Assembly: GCA_015680685.1 (NCBI GenBank)
Contig: MNCI01021501.1
Coordinates: 741,417 to 788,218 of the forward strand
Direction: 5' to 3'
Source of the DNA: Gnetum montanum
Lineage: Eukaryota > Streptophyta > Gnetopsida > Gnetales > Gnetaceae
DNA: 46,802 nt
The notes below the pieces were generated by a model. The model did no database searches, had not been told where the DNA came from, and saw only the letters and a program-made list of their open reading frames with translations. A program made the position numbers and the translations under genes. Positions 22,801 to 32,637 of this stretch are shown piece by piece; position 1 is the stretch's first letter, and each line of letters opens with the position of its first letter.

Positions 22801-23370
22801 GTGTGGTATGTACTGGGTGGAGATGGGGGTGGGTAATCTCTGTTGGGGTATTGGTGCTTGTGTGCTCATTGACACTTGGTGAGTGGTCATCTATCCCATG
22901 CGAGGATGGAGTACTAGGTTCACGTAGGCATGGGGATTGAGGGTGTGGTATGAATCCTCAGGTTTAGATTGTGCCTCGAAGTCATCTACATCATGTTGGT
23001 TTTGGGGCTCCTCATTGGGTCGCCGTGAGTTTTGGCTCCTTTCCATAAGGAGTTGGGAGATGAGTCTATGCTGAGGCTCAGAAAGGGGGATGACGCCATA
23101 TACAGAGGGGACGAATTCGTGACCTCCCATGTATATGTGCTCGAAGTTTCGTTTTGCCTCCTGTTCTATGGTGTTAAGAGGAAGGTTGGCTTGAATCTTC
23201 ACACAGATAAAGTTATATTGTTCTTGTGTGAGGATTACGAAGGTGCATGCATTAAAGGTCAAGGATGACTCCATGGTGATGTGTGACAGGGCAACATATA
23301 AGCTAGCTAACAAGTGCTGAGTGTGTTTTGGGCTAAGTGTGCAGAGTGTTTGGTGTGTGAACACTGACAA
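19813..23370 (-). pseudogene. gag: gag-protease polyprotein of the nested element, seven premature stops
   Basis: One uninterrupted frame of 1186 codons runs from ATG 23370 to the stop at 19813-19815, broken only by stops at codons 160, 341, 400, 584, 651, 815 and 947. TAG or TGA in most of these stands where Gln or Arg is expected. Domains in order: N-terminal region (1-160), Gln/Pro-rich linker, gag core (about 320-500; ALDWYKALP, then EPVQKFIQRWSAALNEL), a C/H stretch FCHYHKMSGHNTDTYHVLKD in which the last Cys of the usual pattern is Tyr, a Pro-rich region with six PF(V/I)(V/I)KVP repeats (about 660-770), a retropepsin with VDDGAATNVV (DDG at 972-974, a variant of D-S/T-G seen in plant gypsy elements) and MILGKPWLAQQRAV, then a 110-residue tail ending in a hydrophobic stretch. 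No polymerase follows. Confidence 0.85.
19831..19881 (-). other. C-terminal hydrophobic segment of the gag-protease frame
   Basis: Residues about 1164-1180, YAYVTLVCIILAYMLAF, form a 17-residue hydrophobic run followed by GPKRP and the stop. It looks like a single C-terminal membrane anchor, unusual for a plant gag-protease. Confidence 0.45.
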
Positions 23371-23631
23371 TTTTTCTAAGTGTCCTACGTGTACAGCGTA
23401 AACGGGAGAAAATTTGGCTAAGTATGAAATTATGAACTGTAGACGTACGCGGATGGTGATCTCGGGTAAGAGGAAGTCATCTTGGAATTGTTATGTTGTG
23501 TGTATTGTATGCCTTAGACAAGGTGATCCATGTTAGTGGCTGTTAGGACTTAGACTGGTTTGAAGTAGGTGTGAATCGTAGCGAATTCGGCTTTGAAACG
23601 GGCCCGTTTTGAGTGTTTTTGTTGAAAAAAC

Positions 23632-23820
23632 ATTGTAGCGATACTATAGCGGCACTGTAGCAGGCGTAAAAACACTGTAGTAGGCGTGAAAACACTGTAG
23701 CAGGCGTAAAAACACTGTAGCAGGCGTAAGAACACTGTAGCAGCGTAAAAGCACTGTAGCTGGCATAAGAACAATGTAGCAGCGTAAGAACACTGTAGCA
23801 GGCGTAAGAACACTGTAGCG
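23632..23820 (-). repeat. Short tandem repeat, CACTGTAGC type (copy 1)
   Basis: About nine units of 18-20 bp, consensus AACACTGTAGCAGGCGTAAG on the plus strand. Confidence 0.85.
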
Positions 23821-24477
23821 ATTGTGCCTCGAAGTCATCTACATCATGTTGGTTTTGGGGCTCCTCATTTGGTCGCTGTGAGTTTTGGCTCCTTTCCATA
23901 AGGAGTTGGGAGATGAGTCTATGCTGAGGTTAAGAAAGGAGGATGACGTCATATACAGAGGGGACGAATTCGTGACCTCCCATGTATATGTGCTCGAAGT
24001 TTCGTTTTGCCTCCTGTTCTATGGTGTCAAGAGGAAGGTTGGCCTGAATCTTCACACAGATAAAGTTGTATTGTTCCTGTGTGAGGATTACGAAGGTGCG
24101 TGCATTAGAGGTCGGGGATGACTCCATGGTGATGTGTGACAGGGCAACATATAAGCTAGCTAACAAGTGCCGAGTGTGTTTCGGGCTAAGTGTGCAGAGT
24201 GTTTAGTGTGTGAACGCTGACAATTTTTCTAAGTGTCCTGCGTGTACAGCGTAAATAGGAGAAAATTTGGCTAAGTATGAAATTATGAACCATAGATGTA
24301 CGCGGATGGTGATCTTGGGTAAGAGGAAGTCATCTTGGAATTGTTATGTTGTGTGTATTGTATGCCTTAGACAAGGTGATCCATGTTAGTGGCCGTTAGG
24401 ACTTAGACTGGTTTGAAGTAGGTGCGAATCGCAGCGAATTCGGCTTTGAAACGGGCCCGTTTTGAGTGTTTTTGTTG

Positions 24478-24712
24478 AAAAAACACTGTAGCGATACTGT
24501 AGCGACACTGTAGCAGGCGTAAAAACACTGTAGCAGGCGTAAGAACACTGTAGCAGGCGTAAGAACACTGTAGAAGCATAAAAGCACTATAGCAAGCGTA
24601 AGAACACTGTAGCAGAGTAAGAACACTGTAGCAGGCATAAGAACACTGTAGCTGCGTAAAATCACTGTAGCAGGCTTAAGAACACTGTAGTAGGCATAAG
24701 AACACTGTAGCA
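24478..24712 (-). repeat. Short tandem repeat, CACTGTAGC type (copy 2)
   Basis: About twelve units of the same 18-20 bp repeat in the second copy of the 850-bp duplication. The copy number differs from the first array, so the arrays have changed since duplication. Confidence 0.85.
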
Positions 24713-24925
24713 GCGTAGACGCTGGGAATTTGAAACAAAGTTAGCGTATGGTTAACAGCGTAGATGCTGGAAGACTTGCAAATGGTGAGTTTTAAACAGG
24801 GCAGTGTAGACGCTGATTAGCGTAGATGTTGGAAAGTTTGGAGGTAAGGTTTTAAACTATACAGCGTAAACACTAGGAGGTTTTTGGAAAAAGTTGTTGT
24901 GTACTCAACAGCGTAGACGCTGAGA
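24709..24925 (-). repeat. Dispersed CAGCGTAGACGCTG hairpin motif in the leader
   Basis: Copies or near-copies at about 24712, 24758, 24803, 24860 and 24909. The perfect form is an inverted repeat CAGCGT-AG-ACGCTG. The same CAGCGTA word is frequent in both LTRs. Confidence 0.7.
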
Positions 24926-24955
24926 GCTCTGAAGCACAACTAGTTTAAGGTAGAC

Positions 24956-24973
24956 GCCCTCCTTCTAGCACCA
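24956..24973 (-). promoter_or_regulatory. Primer binding site of the nested element, tRNA not identified
   Basis: On the minus strand, a few bases after the LTR end, stands TGGTGCTAGAAGGAGGGC, which begins with the TGG expected opposite a tRNA CCA end. It is not the tRNA-Asp type used by the host element. I cannot name the tRNA without a search. Confidence 0.5.
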
Positions 24974-24978
24974 AAAAA

Positions 24979-26812
24979 TTTACCATCCGAAATTGTCGGT
25001 GCAAGGCTGGAATGTTACGAGCACCAAAAGATCCATGGACAAGCACAGTCGACCCTGCCTCCGCTTGAGGGCAAGCTGGAAAGGACGAAGGCAGAGTGCC
25101 TTGGATGGTCCGCACGCGGATCAAACAAGGACTTCCCCAACGTTTGCCGCTACAACACATTGGGTTATACGTAAACAATGCACATTAAATGTAAACCGTA
25201 AACAAGCACGATAGTGTAAACAAGCCTATAAATGTAAACTGAAAACAAAGAAAACTGCAATAAATCTGTGCAAAATGTAAACTGTTTTGTATTGAAAATT
25301 GATTACAGAGTGCACCGGTCCAAACGCAGTTGTGGATTGATCACAAGGTAGCTATTTAGCCCCAATGGGTGAGGATTGTGATGGCAACTGCTGGAAATTT
25401 CTGCAGGCATAGCGTGAATGCTGTATGCTCAGCGTGCAGGATGTATGCCCAACGTGTCCGGTTTGTTTTCTTTTCTTTTCTCCCGATTTGTTTAAAATTG
25501 CCCCTGGTCCCGTGGAAACTTTGGGCTTTTATACAGGTTTTGACGCTAGACTCGGGTTGGGCAACACGTGGACGTTGACCGGGTGCAAGATATGTTACAA
25601 CTAGACAGCGTATAGCACGCCAGCGTAGAGGATGCCAGCGTAAGCGTATAGCATGCCAGCGTAAGCCAAAAATGTACACAGCGTATACACATGAAAATGC
25701 TTCATTTTAAGGTCAAAAATTAATTTTTGGGTGCCTGAGAGCTACTGGGGACCTTGGTGAAGGTTCTGGGGGGTCTGGACACTTGATTCTGGCACGTTTT
25801 GACTCATTTCTGGGGCCCGAAAGTCTGTCTACGTTGGCTGTACCCCGGCGTATACGCTGGGCGTACAGGAATGGAAGACCATCATTTGGAGCCAAAAATT
25901 TGATTTTCAAGTGTCCAAGAGCTGCTAGGAATCTTGGGGAAGGTTCTGGAGGGTCTGGACGCTCGATTCTGGCACGTTTTGACTCATTTCTAGGGCCCGA
26001 AAGTCTTTCTACGCTGGCTGTACCCCGGCGTATACGCTGGGCGTACAGGAATGGAAGACCATCATTTGGAGCCCAAAATTCAATTTTCAAGTGTCCAAGA
26101 GCTACTGGGAACCTTGGGGAAGGTTTTGGAGGGTCTGGACACTCGATTCTGGCATGTTTTGACTCATTTCTAGGGCCCGAAAGTCTGTCTATGTTGGCTG
26201 CACCCTGGTGTATACGCTGGGCGTACAGGAATGGAAGACCATCATTTGGAGCCCAAAATTCGATTTTCAAGTGTCTAAGAGCTGCTAGGAACCTTGAGAA
26301 AGGTTCTGGGGGGTCTAGACACTCGATTCTGGCACATTTTGATTCATTTCTAGGGACCGAAAGTCTATCTACGCTGGCTGCACCCCGGCGTATACGCTGG
26401 GCGTATAGGAATGGAAGACCATCATTTGGAGCCTAAAATTCGATTTTCAAGTGTCCAAGAGCTACTGGGAACCTTGGAGAAGGTTCTGGGGGGTCTCGAT
26501 TCTGGCATGTTTTGATGAGTTTTTGAGCCCCGAAAGTTGCTGTACGCTGGGCCTTACGCTGGGCATGTATAGGCCAGTGTACAGGATGCATACTTAGTGA
26601 AAACCAAGTATTTTGAGCTCAAGATTTGCCAAGTTTAATGCCAGATGTCATCGTAGTCTTCTGTGGGTCCCAGGGAACTTTTACTTGCTTGCTTTGACTT
26701 TGTTTGATGTTATTTTTGAGGCTTTCAAGCTTGGTCATGCTAAGGACCAACATGCCTTAGCTTAATTTCTATCTACAAGTGTTAGCCAAATTTTTTTTTT
26801 TGTGGTGTTTCA
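24979..26812 (-). repeat. 5' LTR of the nested element (right copy)
   Basis: On the minus strand it starts TGAAACACCAC at 26812 and ends GATGGTAAA near 24979. From right to left: U3 with the 180-bp array, TATA box (25526-25537), then about 540 bp of R/U5 before the primer site. It differs from the left copy by scattered transitions, and has an extra stretch of CCAGCGTA repeats near 25618-25660. Confidence 0.85.
25712..26530 (-). repeat. 180-bp tandem array in U3 of the right LTR
   Basis: CATCATTTGGAGCC recurs at 25880, 26060, 26240 and 26420, an exact period of 180 bp. The last partial unit is shortened. It is upstream of the TATA box in transcription sense. Confidence 0.9.
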
Positions 26813-26817
26813 CATGT
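26813..26817. other. Target-site duplication CATGT (right copy)
   Basis: It matches 16457-16461; the sequence then continues as CATCCCATTAG, as in the uninterrupted relative near 42137. Confidence 0.85.
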
Positions 26818-26898
26818 CATCCCATTAGTTCCATTTCCCTCAATAATTCCATACCTTCCTGATATTATTGTAAGGAACTCAAGTACGAGTTTCCATTC

Positions 26899-26911
26899 AG
26901 TCATGGGGGTA
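26899..26911 (+). promoter_or_regulatory. 3' polypurine tract
   Basis: AGTCATGGGGGTA directly before the 3' LTR start TGATGAGAT. Confidence 0.7.
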
Positions 26912-27519
26912 TGATGAGATGTGATTCGCATTACGGCCGCCACGATATCACATCCCATGTGATATTGCGTCGTCCCCTACGATACCACGTACGCAATATC
27001 GCAGTCTGCTGCCATATCTATAAATAAGAGGCGGTACTCCCCTTATTTATCATCCTAGGCTAGAAGCAGGGAAACTCTAGCAGATTGATCACTCCAGAGA
27101 TAGAATATTTTCCATGTGCCCGTAGTAGGAGTCCCCAAGTGAACGGATCTTTATTCGAGCAACATTGTACCTGAACGCAAGTTGTGTACGACAATAAAGA
27201 CAAGCTTTGTGGATAAACCTTGTAATGCATGGAATAGGATTTATTACTTGTTATTTCTTACCCGTTATTTATTACCTTGCAGTAGCGCGGCATGAGTACG
27301 ACTTGATTACGAGCATTTACAGATGTGTACGGCTAATCAAGGAATCAGCTGCTCATTGCGATTAGATTCTCTCACCCTCAACTCCTAGAATGCGGAATGA
27401 GTACGACTTGATTACGAGCATCTAAGGATGTGTACGGCTAGTCAAGGAATGGATGCTCATTACGCTTAGGTTAGTTAGGTGCCTCAGTACGACCACTTCA
27501 AGCACGTGCGTTACGCATN
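26912..27519 (+). repeat. 3' LTR of the tRNA-Asp-primed element, truncated at an assembly gap
   Basis: Closely similar to 10375-10960 until GCGTTACGCAT, then an N at 27519. About 350 bp of LTR expected from the 5' copy are absent. The bases after N are ATGAT, the same as the left flank duplication. Confidence 0.85.
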
Positions 27520-27524
27520 ATGAT

Positions 27525-27760
27525 CTTTACATGCACACATGACATTGCATAATTTGAATCTTATATGAAGATTTTTAAGAAAAGAGAACAAATCTAATAC
27601 AAAACCATATGTACAAACAAATGATAATCATCAATAAGATTATTAGACAAACAAAATACAAGAGGAAATCTATCTACATAATTCATACTAGCCACCTGAA
27701 ACATATACAACCATTGTTAGTAAAATCACCATGAGTATAAATAGTTTCTTTAGTAGTGGA
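27525..27760. other. AT-rich flank
   Basis: No gene or repeat supported. Confidence 0.4.
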
Positions 27761-28225
27761 TGTTAAGGATTTAGTGTATGATATCAAGCTTAACATTTCA
27801 AATAAGGTCTATATCATGTAACATTGTGAATGTTGGTCTACATCACCACAATATGACACATCACCATAGTGTGATGTAATTTCATATGTGTTAATTAAAA
27901 TTTTTTTAATATTAGTTTCAGAATTTATTTTTAATAATTAGCTCTAATTATCCATAATATTTTTTATTTTATTAATATGATAGTTTCCTCAAATTTGTAT
28001 ATATCTTCAATTTTTATACAGTCTATGTGAAGATAGAAAAGTAGTATAACATGCTTTGTTTTGCGCTTGTTTGATAGTTTTTCATAGTACATGTATTCTT
28101 AACATCGTGATAATATAAATCTCATAATGTGTTATAATTTCAACATGTTTTCCATTATTAAGATCAACATAGTTGTTTCTATTTGTTCCTTGGACCGAAT
28201 AATCATTATATCATGAAACTTAACA
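27761..28225 (+). repeat. Copia-type LTR (probable 5' LTR)
   Basis: It starts TGTTAAGG and ends CTTAACA, so the ends are inverted repeats. It is followed at once by a sequence matching the initiator-Met primer site. The length of 465 bp suits plant copia LTRs. I did not find the matching 3' LTR or any copia coding domain downstream, so the element is either truncated or extremely decayed. Confidence 0.55.
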
Positions 28226-28240
28226 TGGTATCAGAGTGGG
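28226..28240 (+). promoter_or_regulatory. Primer binding site, initiator tRNA-Met type
   Basis: TGGTATCAGAGTGGG matches the common plant copia primer site TGGTATCAGAGC in its first 11 bases. Confidence 0.7.
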
Positions 28241-29139
28241 TTTATGTAGATTTTATATTACATTGTTTCTATGTTGTGGTGGTAAAGTTGTTAAGTGCAT
28301 TAAATGCATTAAATGCATATGTAATTATAAAAGAAGAATGAATGAACCTTGCACCACTGCAACCATCAAAAATTTGATCAATTAGTTAAATATGCCATAG
28401 TCTGGCTTGATAGACATAATTTCCTATTGAATTATAGTAAAAGATAGAAGAAATGTAATTACTTTTATGCCAATTAAAATAAGAAGTCTTTATCAACTAA
28501 CTATAATTTTCCATATATAGAGTGTTTATAAAGAAGTGATACAATAATTAATTTAATCAAACTATTTCCAAAACCCTATTTCACAAAAGAGGAAGGTACC
28601 CACATCAAGGGGTATGATCCTAGTTACCTAGATACCCTTTTAAAGTTTACAAGGAAGCAAGGCTGTGTAATTCTTATCCTAGAAATACATAACAAGATCA
28701 ACATCACACATGTGCACATATCAAGAGATGATCGTGAGTATTCATGTATAATTGATCATTCCTAACAATATTCCTTAAACATGATAAAAGAACCTCAAAA
28801 AGGAGAGGATTATGGTTATATTACTCAAAAATTATATAATCAAGAAGTCATACATGAATAAAGCTTTTATGTCTTTCTATTAGATAATTTAGCAAATAGT
28901 ATTATCTTCTTACAAGAGATACGTAATATCATAATACAAGTAAAAAATTCTTATGTTATGCATAAACATGTACACACACACATACACAAACTAATAAGAA
29001 ATTTGTTACATTATAATAACGATAATGGATAAATTTGATCTTCTTGGAGAACTTCTTCACTTGTCTTACTCTCCTATTTCTTATGCTCTCTTATCCTTAC
29101 TAATAGCTTTTATTCTACTTGCTTGGTGTATCCAAGGAG
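28241..29139. other. AT-rich sequence, nothing identified
   Basis: It could be the decayed interior of the copia-type element but no gag, RT or integrase motif is visible. A short (AC)n run lies near 28971-28988. Confidence 0.4.
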
Positions 29140-29146
29140 AAGGAGT

Positions 29147-29300
29147 AACAATGAGGTATTTTCCTAGTGGCTAGTGTCTTGATTTGAAAGTTCCAAGTCA
29201 TATATGTAATTCTAGTAAATACTGCGAAGTTATAAAGTTCTAATTGGACTATATAACTTGGGGTGTACCTATATTACAATTATTTTAGGATTTCAAACCA
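29147..29300 (+). repeat. tRNA-derived SINE, copy a (degenerate)
   Basis: Alignable with 32640-32772: shared AACAATGAG, CCTAGTGG (A-box region), TCTTGATTTGAAA, TCCAAGTCAT and ATTCTAGT (B-box end). The 3' part GTGTACCTATATTACAATT matches copy c near 46330. Confidence 0.55.
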
Positions 29301-30559
29301 TTTCCTTGGGGATAGCGGTAGGGGATATTTATAGTCCTAAGAGGGAAGAGATCTTTTAGGATTCAAGAGAGTTCTATATTTAGTATGGGTAGTTGGAGGC
29401 TAGAAATGTTATTTGCATTGGAAGATTTTATGAGAATATACTTTTTCTAGAAGAAGATATTTTGAATTTTAAAAAATTTCTAGTGAATGTATCTTCTCCA
29501 TCCCACCTATCACTTATTTTCACCTTTTTCATTTACTTTACTCTAGTTACTATTGATTTATCATCTTTTAATGAGCTTACTATTCATTTACCATTTTTAT
29601 TGAGATCAGGATTCCTTTCTTATATTTTACCAAGGTTTCTATTCAATGACCGTATTTTCTCAAGGTTACTATTCATTTACCTTTTTATCCCTTTTTACCA
29701 TGATATGTGTACTTCTTCCTAAGTTCATATCATCTTAGCTCTTAGAGTTATGTATTGTCATGAAAATGGAATATGTAAGTTTATTCATGACTATAATAAA
29801 ACATTTAAAGTAGCCTATTTATTAAGCACTCCAAGTATATCTAAGATACATTACATATTAATATATTTAAATTACTAAATTATCTAAGATACATAATATT
29901 ATGTTCATAATATAGGTTGATGTAAAAGCAGGGTGTTACAACTAATAAGTGAAAACATAAATTATTAAAGATGATAAATAGAAAATCTAAGATATCTAAC
30001 TTATGGAATATGTAGAGAGTATTTCTTATTGATGATTTGAAGGATACTTCACATTTAGAATGGGGGACAAAAAGAGTATGAAGAACCACTTCGATTTGAT
30101 GCTATCTTAATCATCATGCACATAGAACCACATTGCCCTAATTTCTTATGAATGATATCATAATAATATGTAGGCTTGTTGTGGATGCTTTGACCTCTTT
30201 GGCTTAGACATTATCCCTTCTATATGGAGTAGGAGCTTAGGACTAGATGGATTAGAGAATGAATGTATCTTAGCTCTCTTAAGGAATAATGTCTTTTATG
30301 AGTATTATAGTGCCCTCTATGAATGTTATACATATGTGTGTTGCTTTAATTTAGTTACCTATATAAGTTTCAAGGCATCCTTGTGATACTCCTAGCCCAT
30401 AGACTAATAGATTATATGTATGTTTTGTACTCTTGTTGTGCTCGTAGGTTGTTGAGAACATTGAGGTGTAGTACACTCTAGAATACTTAGTGACTTTGGG
30501 ACTCATGGGTGGTGCTGAGGAGTGCTTCTCTAGAGAAGAAATATTATGGAATGTGTAGT
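29301..30559. other. Unassigned sequence
   Basis: No supported gene. A 109-codon open frame at 29393-29722 lies in T-rich DNA with repeated words (ACTATTCATTTACC) and has no recognisable domain. Confidence 0.4.
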
Positions 30560-32330
30560 AAATTTTCCAAATACTTGTTCATGTGTTTAGTTATGGGGGA
30601 ACTACTCCATCTTGAATCCAAAATTGATAAGTGCATTTTCTCTTTTTTGTTTTTAAATTTTTTATCATTATTCTATCTTTAACATTTTCCCAATTTTTTG
30701 TTATTTTACTAATTTATCAAAATTAATAATTATTAATATGTTTTCCATTCCTTTTTATTTTTTTTGTCTTTATATTTTTCTAATTTCTTAAGTCATTTAC
30801 TTTATTCTTTATATATATTTTCAATGCTTTTGTTAATAGTATTGTCAGTCATGATGCAAGAATCAACACCATGGGGTTGTAATTTTTTTCCTATGATATT
30901 AAAATGTATAAGCAATAATTGTGCATGAAAATGAAACCACATCATCCATCCCTTTGTTTATATCAACAAGGGATCCTTGTTATGCGAGTAATGTAGTCCT
31001 TATCACATTGAAAATTTAAAATTTATCCATGACCACGATGCCTTAAAGGATGGAAAAAATACCAAGAGGGTTAAATAAGATTGTAGTTTCATGGTTATTT
31101 TTTGATTTGGACTTCCACTATTAGTACCATTGTCTCATGTTGATGCACTACCACTAATGTTTTATTATGTTTGGTAAAACATCTTTTGAAAATAATAATT
31201 CCCTTATTATGTTACTAGAAAGACATGTTAGCCATACCTAAGGTAGTTCTATAATAGGAGTAAAAAAATAATTAATTAATACATAAAAAATTATTCTTGG
31301 AATACCACTATAAAGACATGTTACCCATCCTTGGAAGTATGCTACTTACAATAATTTCATGATTCTGTAGACTAGTTCAACAATGTGATTGGAAAGACAT
31401 GTGACCCATGCCTAAAGGTACACCTCTAATGGGATTGACATTGGCTATGAGATTGGAAAGACATGTGACCTATGCTTGAAGGTGCTTCTCTAATTTATGG
31501 ACAAGGTCCACAAATTGAATGTCAATGATTAGTTAATTATTCTAAAAAAATCTAACATGTATTTGCAAACCTTTCTTGTTGAGTGGTGATTAGTTGGTCT
31601 CCTAGTTGTAGGTCTAAGATGACAAAATGCGATATCATTGATAAATGGATGGAATTGGTTTGAAATCCCAATGGATAGATATAATGGTTATCTACCTATG
31701 CATTAGATGTGGAATCCACTATAGCCATGGTAAGGTACCTCATGTTCCAAATCTCAAATCCTTGGTTATTCCATTTTAACTCACTAACAGGTTCAATTAT
31801 AAATTTTATGGATTTGTGTAGCATAGTGCAAGATTCCAACTAAGGTAGTTATGTGTTTTTTTTGGAGAAAATGCATGATATATATTTAGCTTCTAAGATG
31901 ATCATGAAAACCTATAAAAGTGGTTATGCAAGGGCATTATGGGTAGGAGCCTGCTTTGAGGAGGATCTAATTACATAACTTTTATTAATCATGGCTTTGA
32001 ATCAACCACACATCTTCAAGGACATCATGAGTAACTTATCTAGATTTATGCATGATTTTGGAATCCACTTCTCATCAATTTTAATTATTTTTAATAATTT
32101 TTTATTGAAAATTTCATCAAATCCCTTATGTCTTGGCCATGTTAGAATCTAAAATGTCAAATTCTCATGATTTTCAATATTCCAATACATCCATGATATA
32201 TTGCAAACTAGAACTTGAATTTTACATGTTTGAAAACTTATAAGCTCATAAAGTTGAGCTCTTTCTCATGGGGGCTAAGGATGTGATTTTTGAAAATTTT
32301 TCTAACACGCCATGTTTGAACATTAAGGTA
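30560..32330 (+). mobile_element. Decayed 3' region of another Athila-type element
   Basis: Landmarks in the same order as 4425-6230: GTTATGGGGGAACTA PPT-like motif (about 30590), T-rich stretch, CCACATCATCCATCC (30939), AGAAAGACATGTTAGCCATACC (31218), GCATTATGGGTAGGAGCCTGC (31931) and CTCATGGGGGCTAAGG (32265). It probably belongs with the LTR at 34008. Confidence 0.5.
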
Positions 32331-32637
32331 GCTAAGAGTACAAATAGTTAAAATGAATTAAAAGCTAGACATTTTAGTTACTCAGAAATTAGGAATTTTA
32401 TTTTGCAATCACTATAAGCCTTAAGACCAAATTCTTTTCAAATTCCAATCTTACCAAGGATTTGAAAAAGGGTTGGAATTCAAAGTAAAAGTTATTAAAA
32501 CTAATATTAACCCTTTTGGTGATTGCAAATGATGCTTAAATGAGTTCCAAATATTGGAGGTCTTTCACAAGGTAAGGAGAAGAGGCCAAAAGGAGGACAT
32601 GATCATGGACAAGTAGTATATACAAGAATTAGAGCTT

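Larger units (their letters stand above)
22970..24715 (-). repeat. About 850-bp tandem duplication covering the gag start and leader
   Basis: The block starting GATTGTGCCTCGAAGTC at about 22963 recurs at 23819. Both copies proceed through the same gag N-terminal coding, upstream leader and short-repeat array. The upstream copy therefore contains a truncated duplicate of the gag N-terminus (minus-strand frame from about 24166 to 23900). Confidence 0.8.
16462..26812 (-). mobile_element. Nested non-autonomous Ty3/gypsy element (gag-protease only)
   Basis: Direct repeats of about 1.8 kb (16462-18260 and 24979-26812) flank a 6.7-kb interior and are bounded by the 5-bp duplication CATGT. On the minus strand the order is 5' LTR, primer site, repeat-rich leader, one long gag-protease frame, tail with short hairpin repeats, purine tract and 3' LTR. 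No RT, RNase H or integrase sequence was found on either strand of the interior, and there is no unresolved base inside it, so it must depend on another element for transposition. It is inserted in the 3' region of the element at 10375, so it is younger than that one. Confidence 0.85.
10375..27519 (+). mobile_element. Non-autonomous Athila-like element with gag-protease only, hosting a nested insertion
   Basis: The element has a 5' LTR (10375-11325), tRNA-Asp primer site, gag-protease frame, 3' non-coding region, PPT (26899-26911) and a truncated 3' LTR (26912-27519). RT, RNase H and integrase are absent: protease sequence passes within about 100 bp into the post-integrase region at 14716, with no unresolved base there. 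About 10.35 kb of its length is a later minus-strand insertion (16462-26812). Without that insertion it is about 6.8 kb, almost the size of the related element at 36203. Confidence 0.8.

Noticed and set aside
23632-24712. CRISPR-like regular short repeats
   Set aside because: Units are contiguous or nearly so, with no unique spacers, and lie in a plant retrotransposon leader; this is a minisatellite.
25713-26436. Similar long open frames in the right LTR
   Set aside because: Same repeat artefact as in the left LTR.
29393-29722. 109-codon plus-strand frame with hydrophobic content
   Set aside because: T-rich DNA gives Phe/Leu/Ile-rich frames; there are repeated words and no domain or homologous copy in the window.
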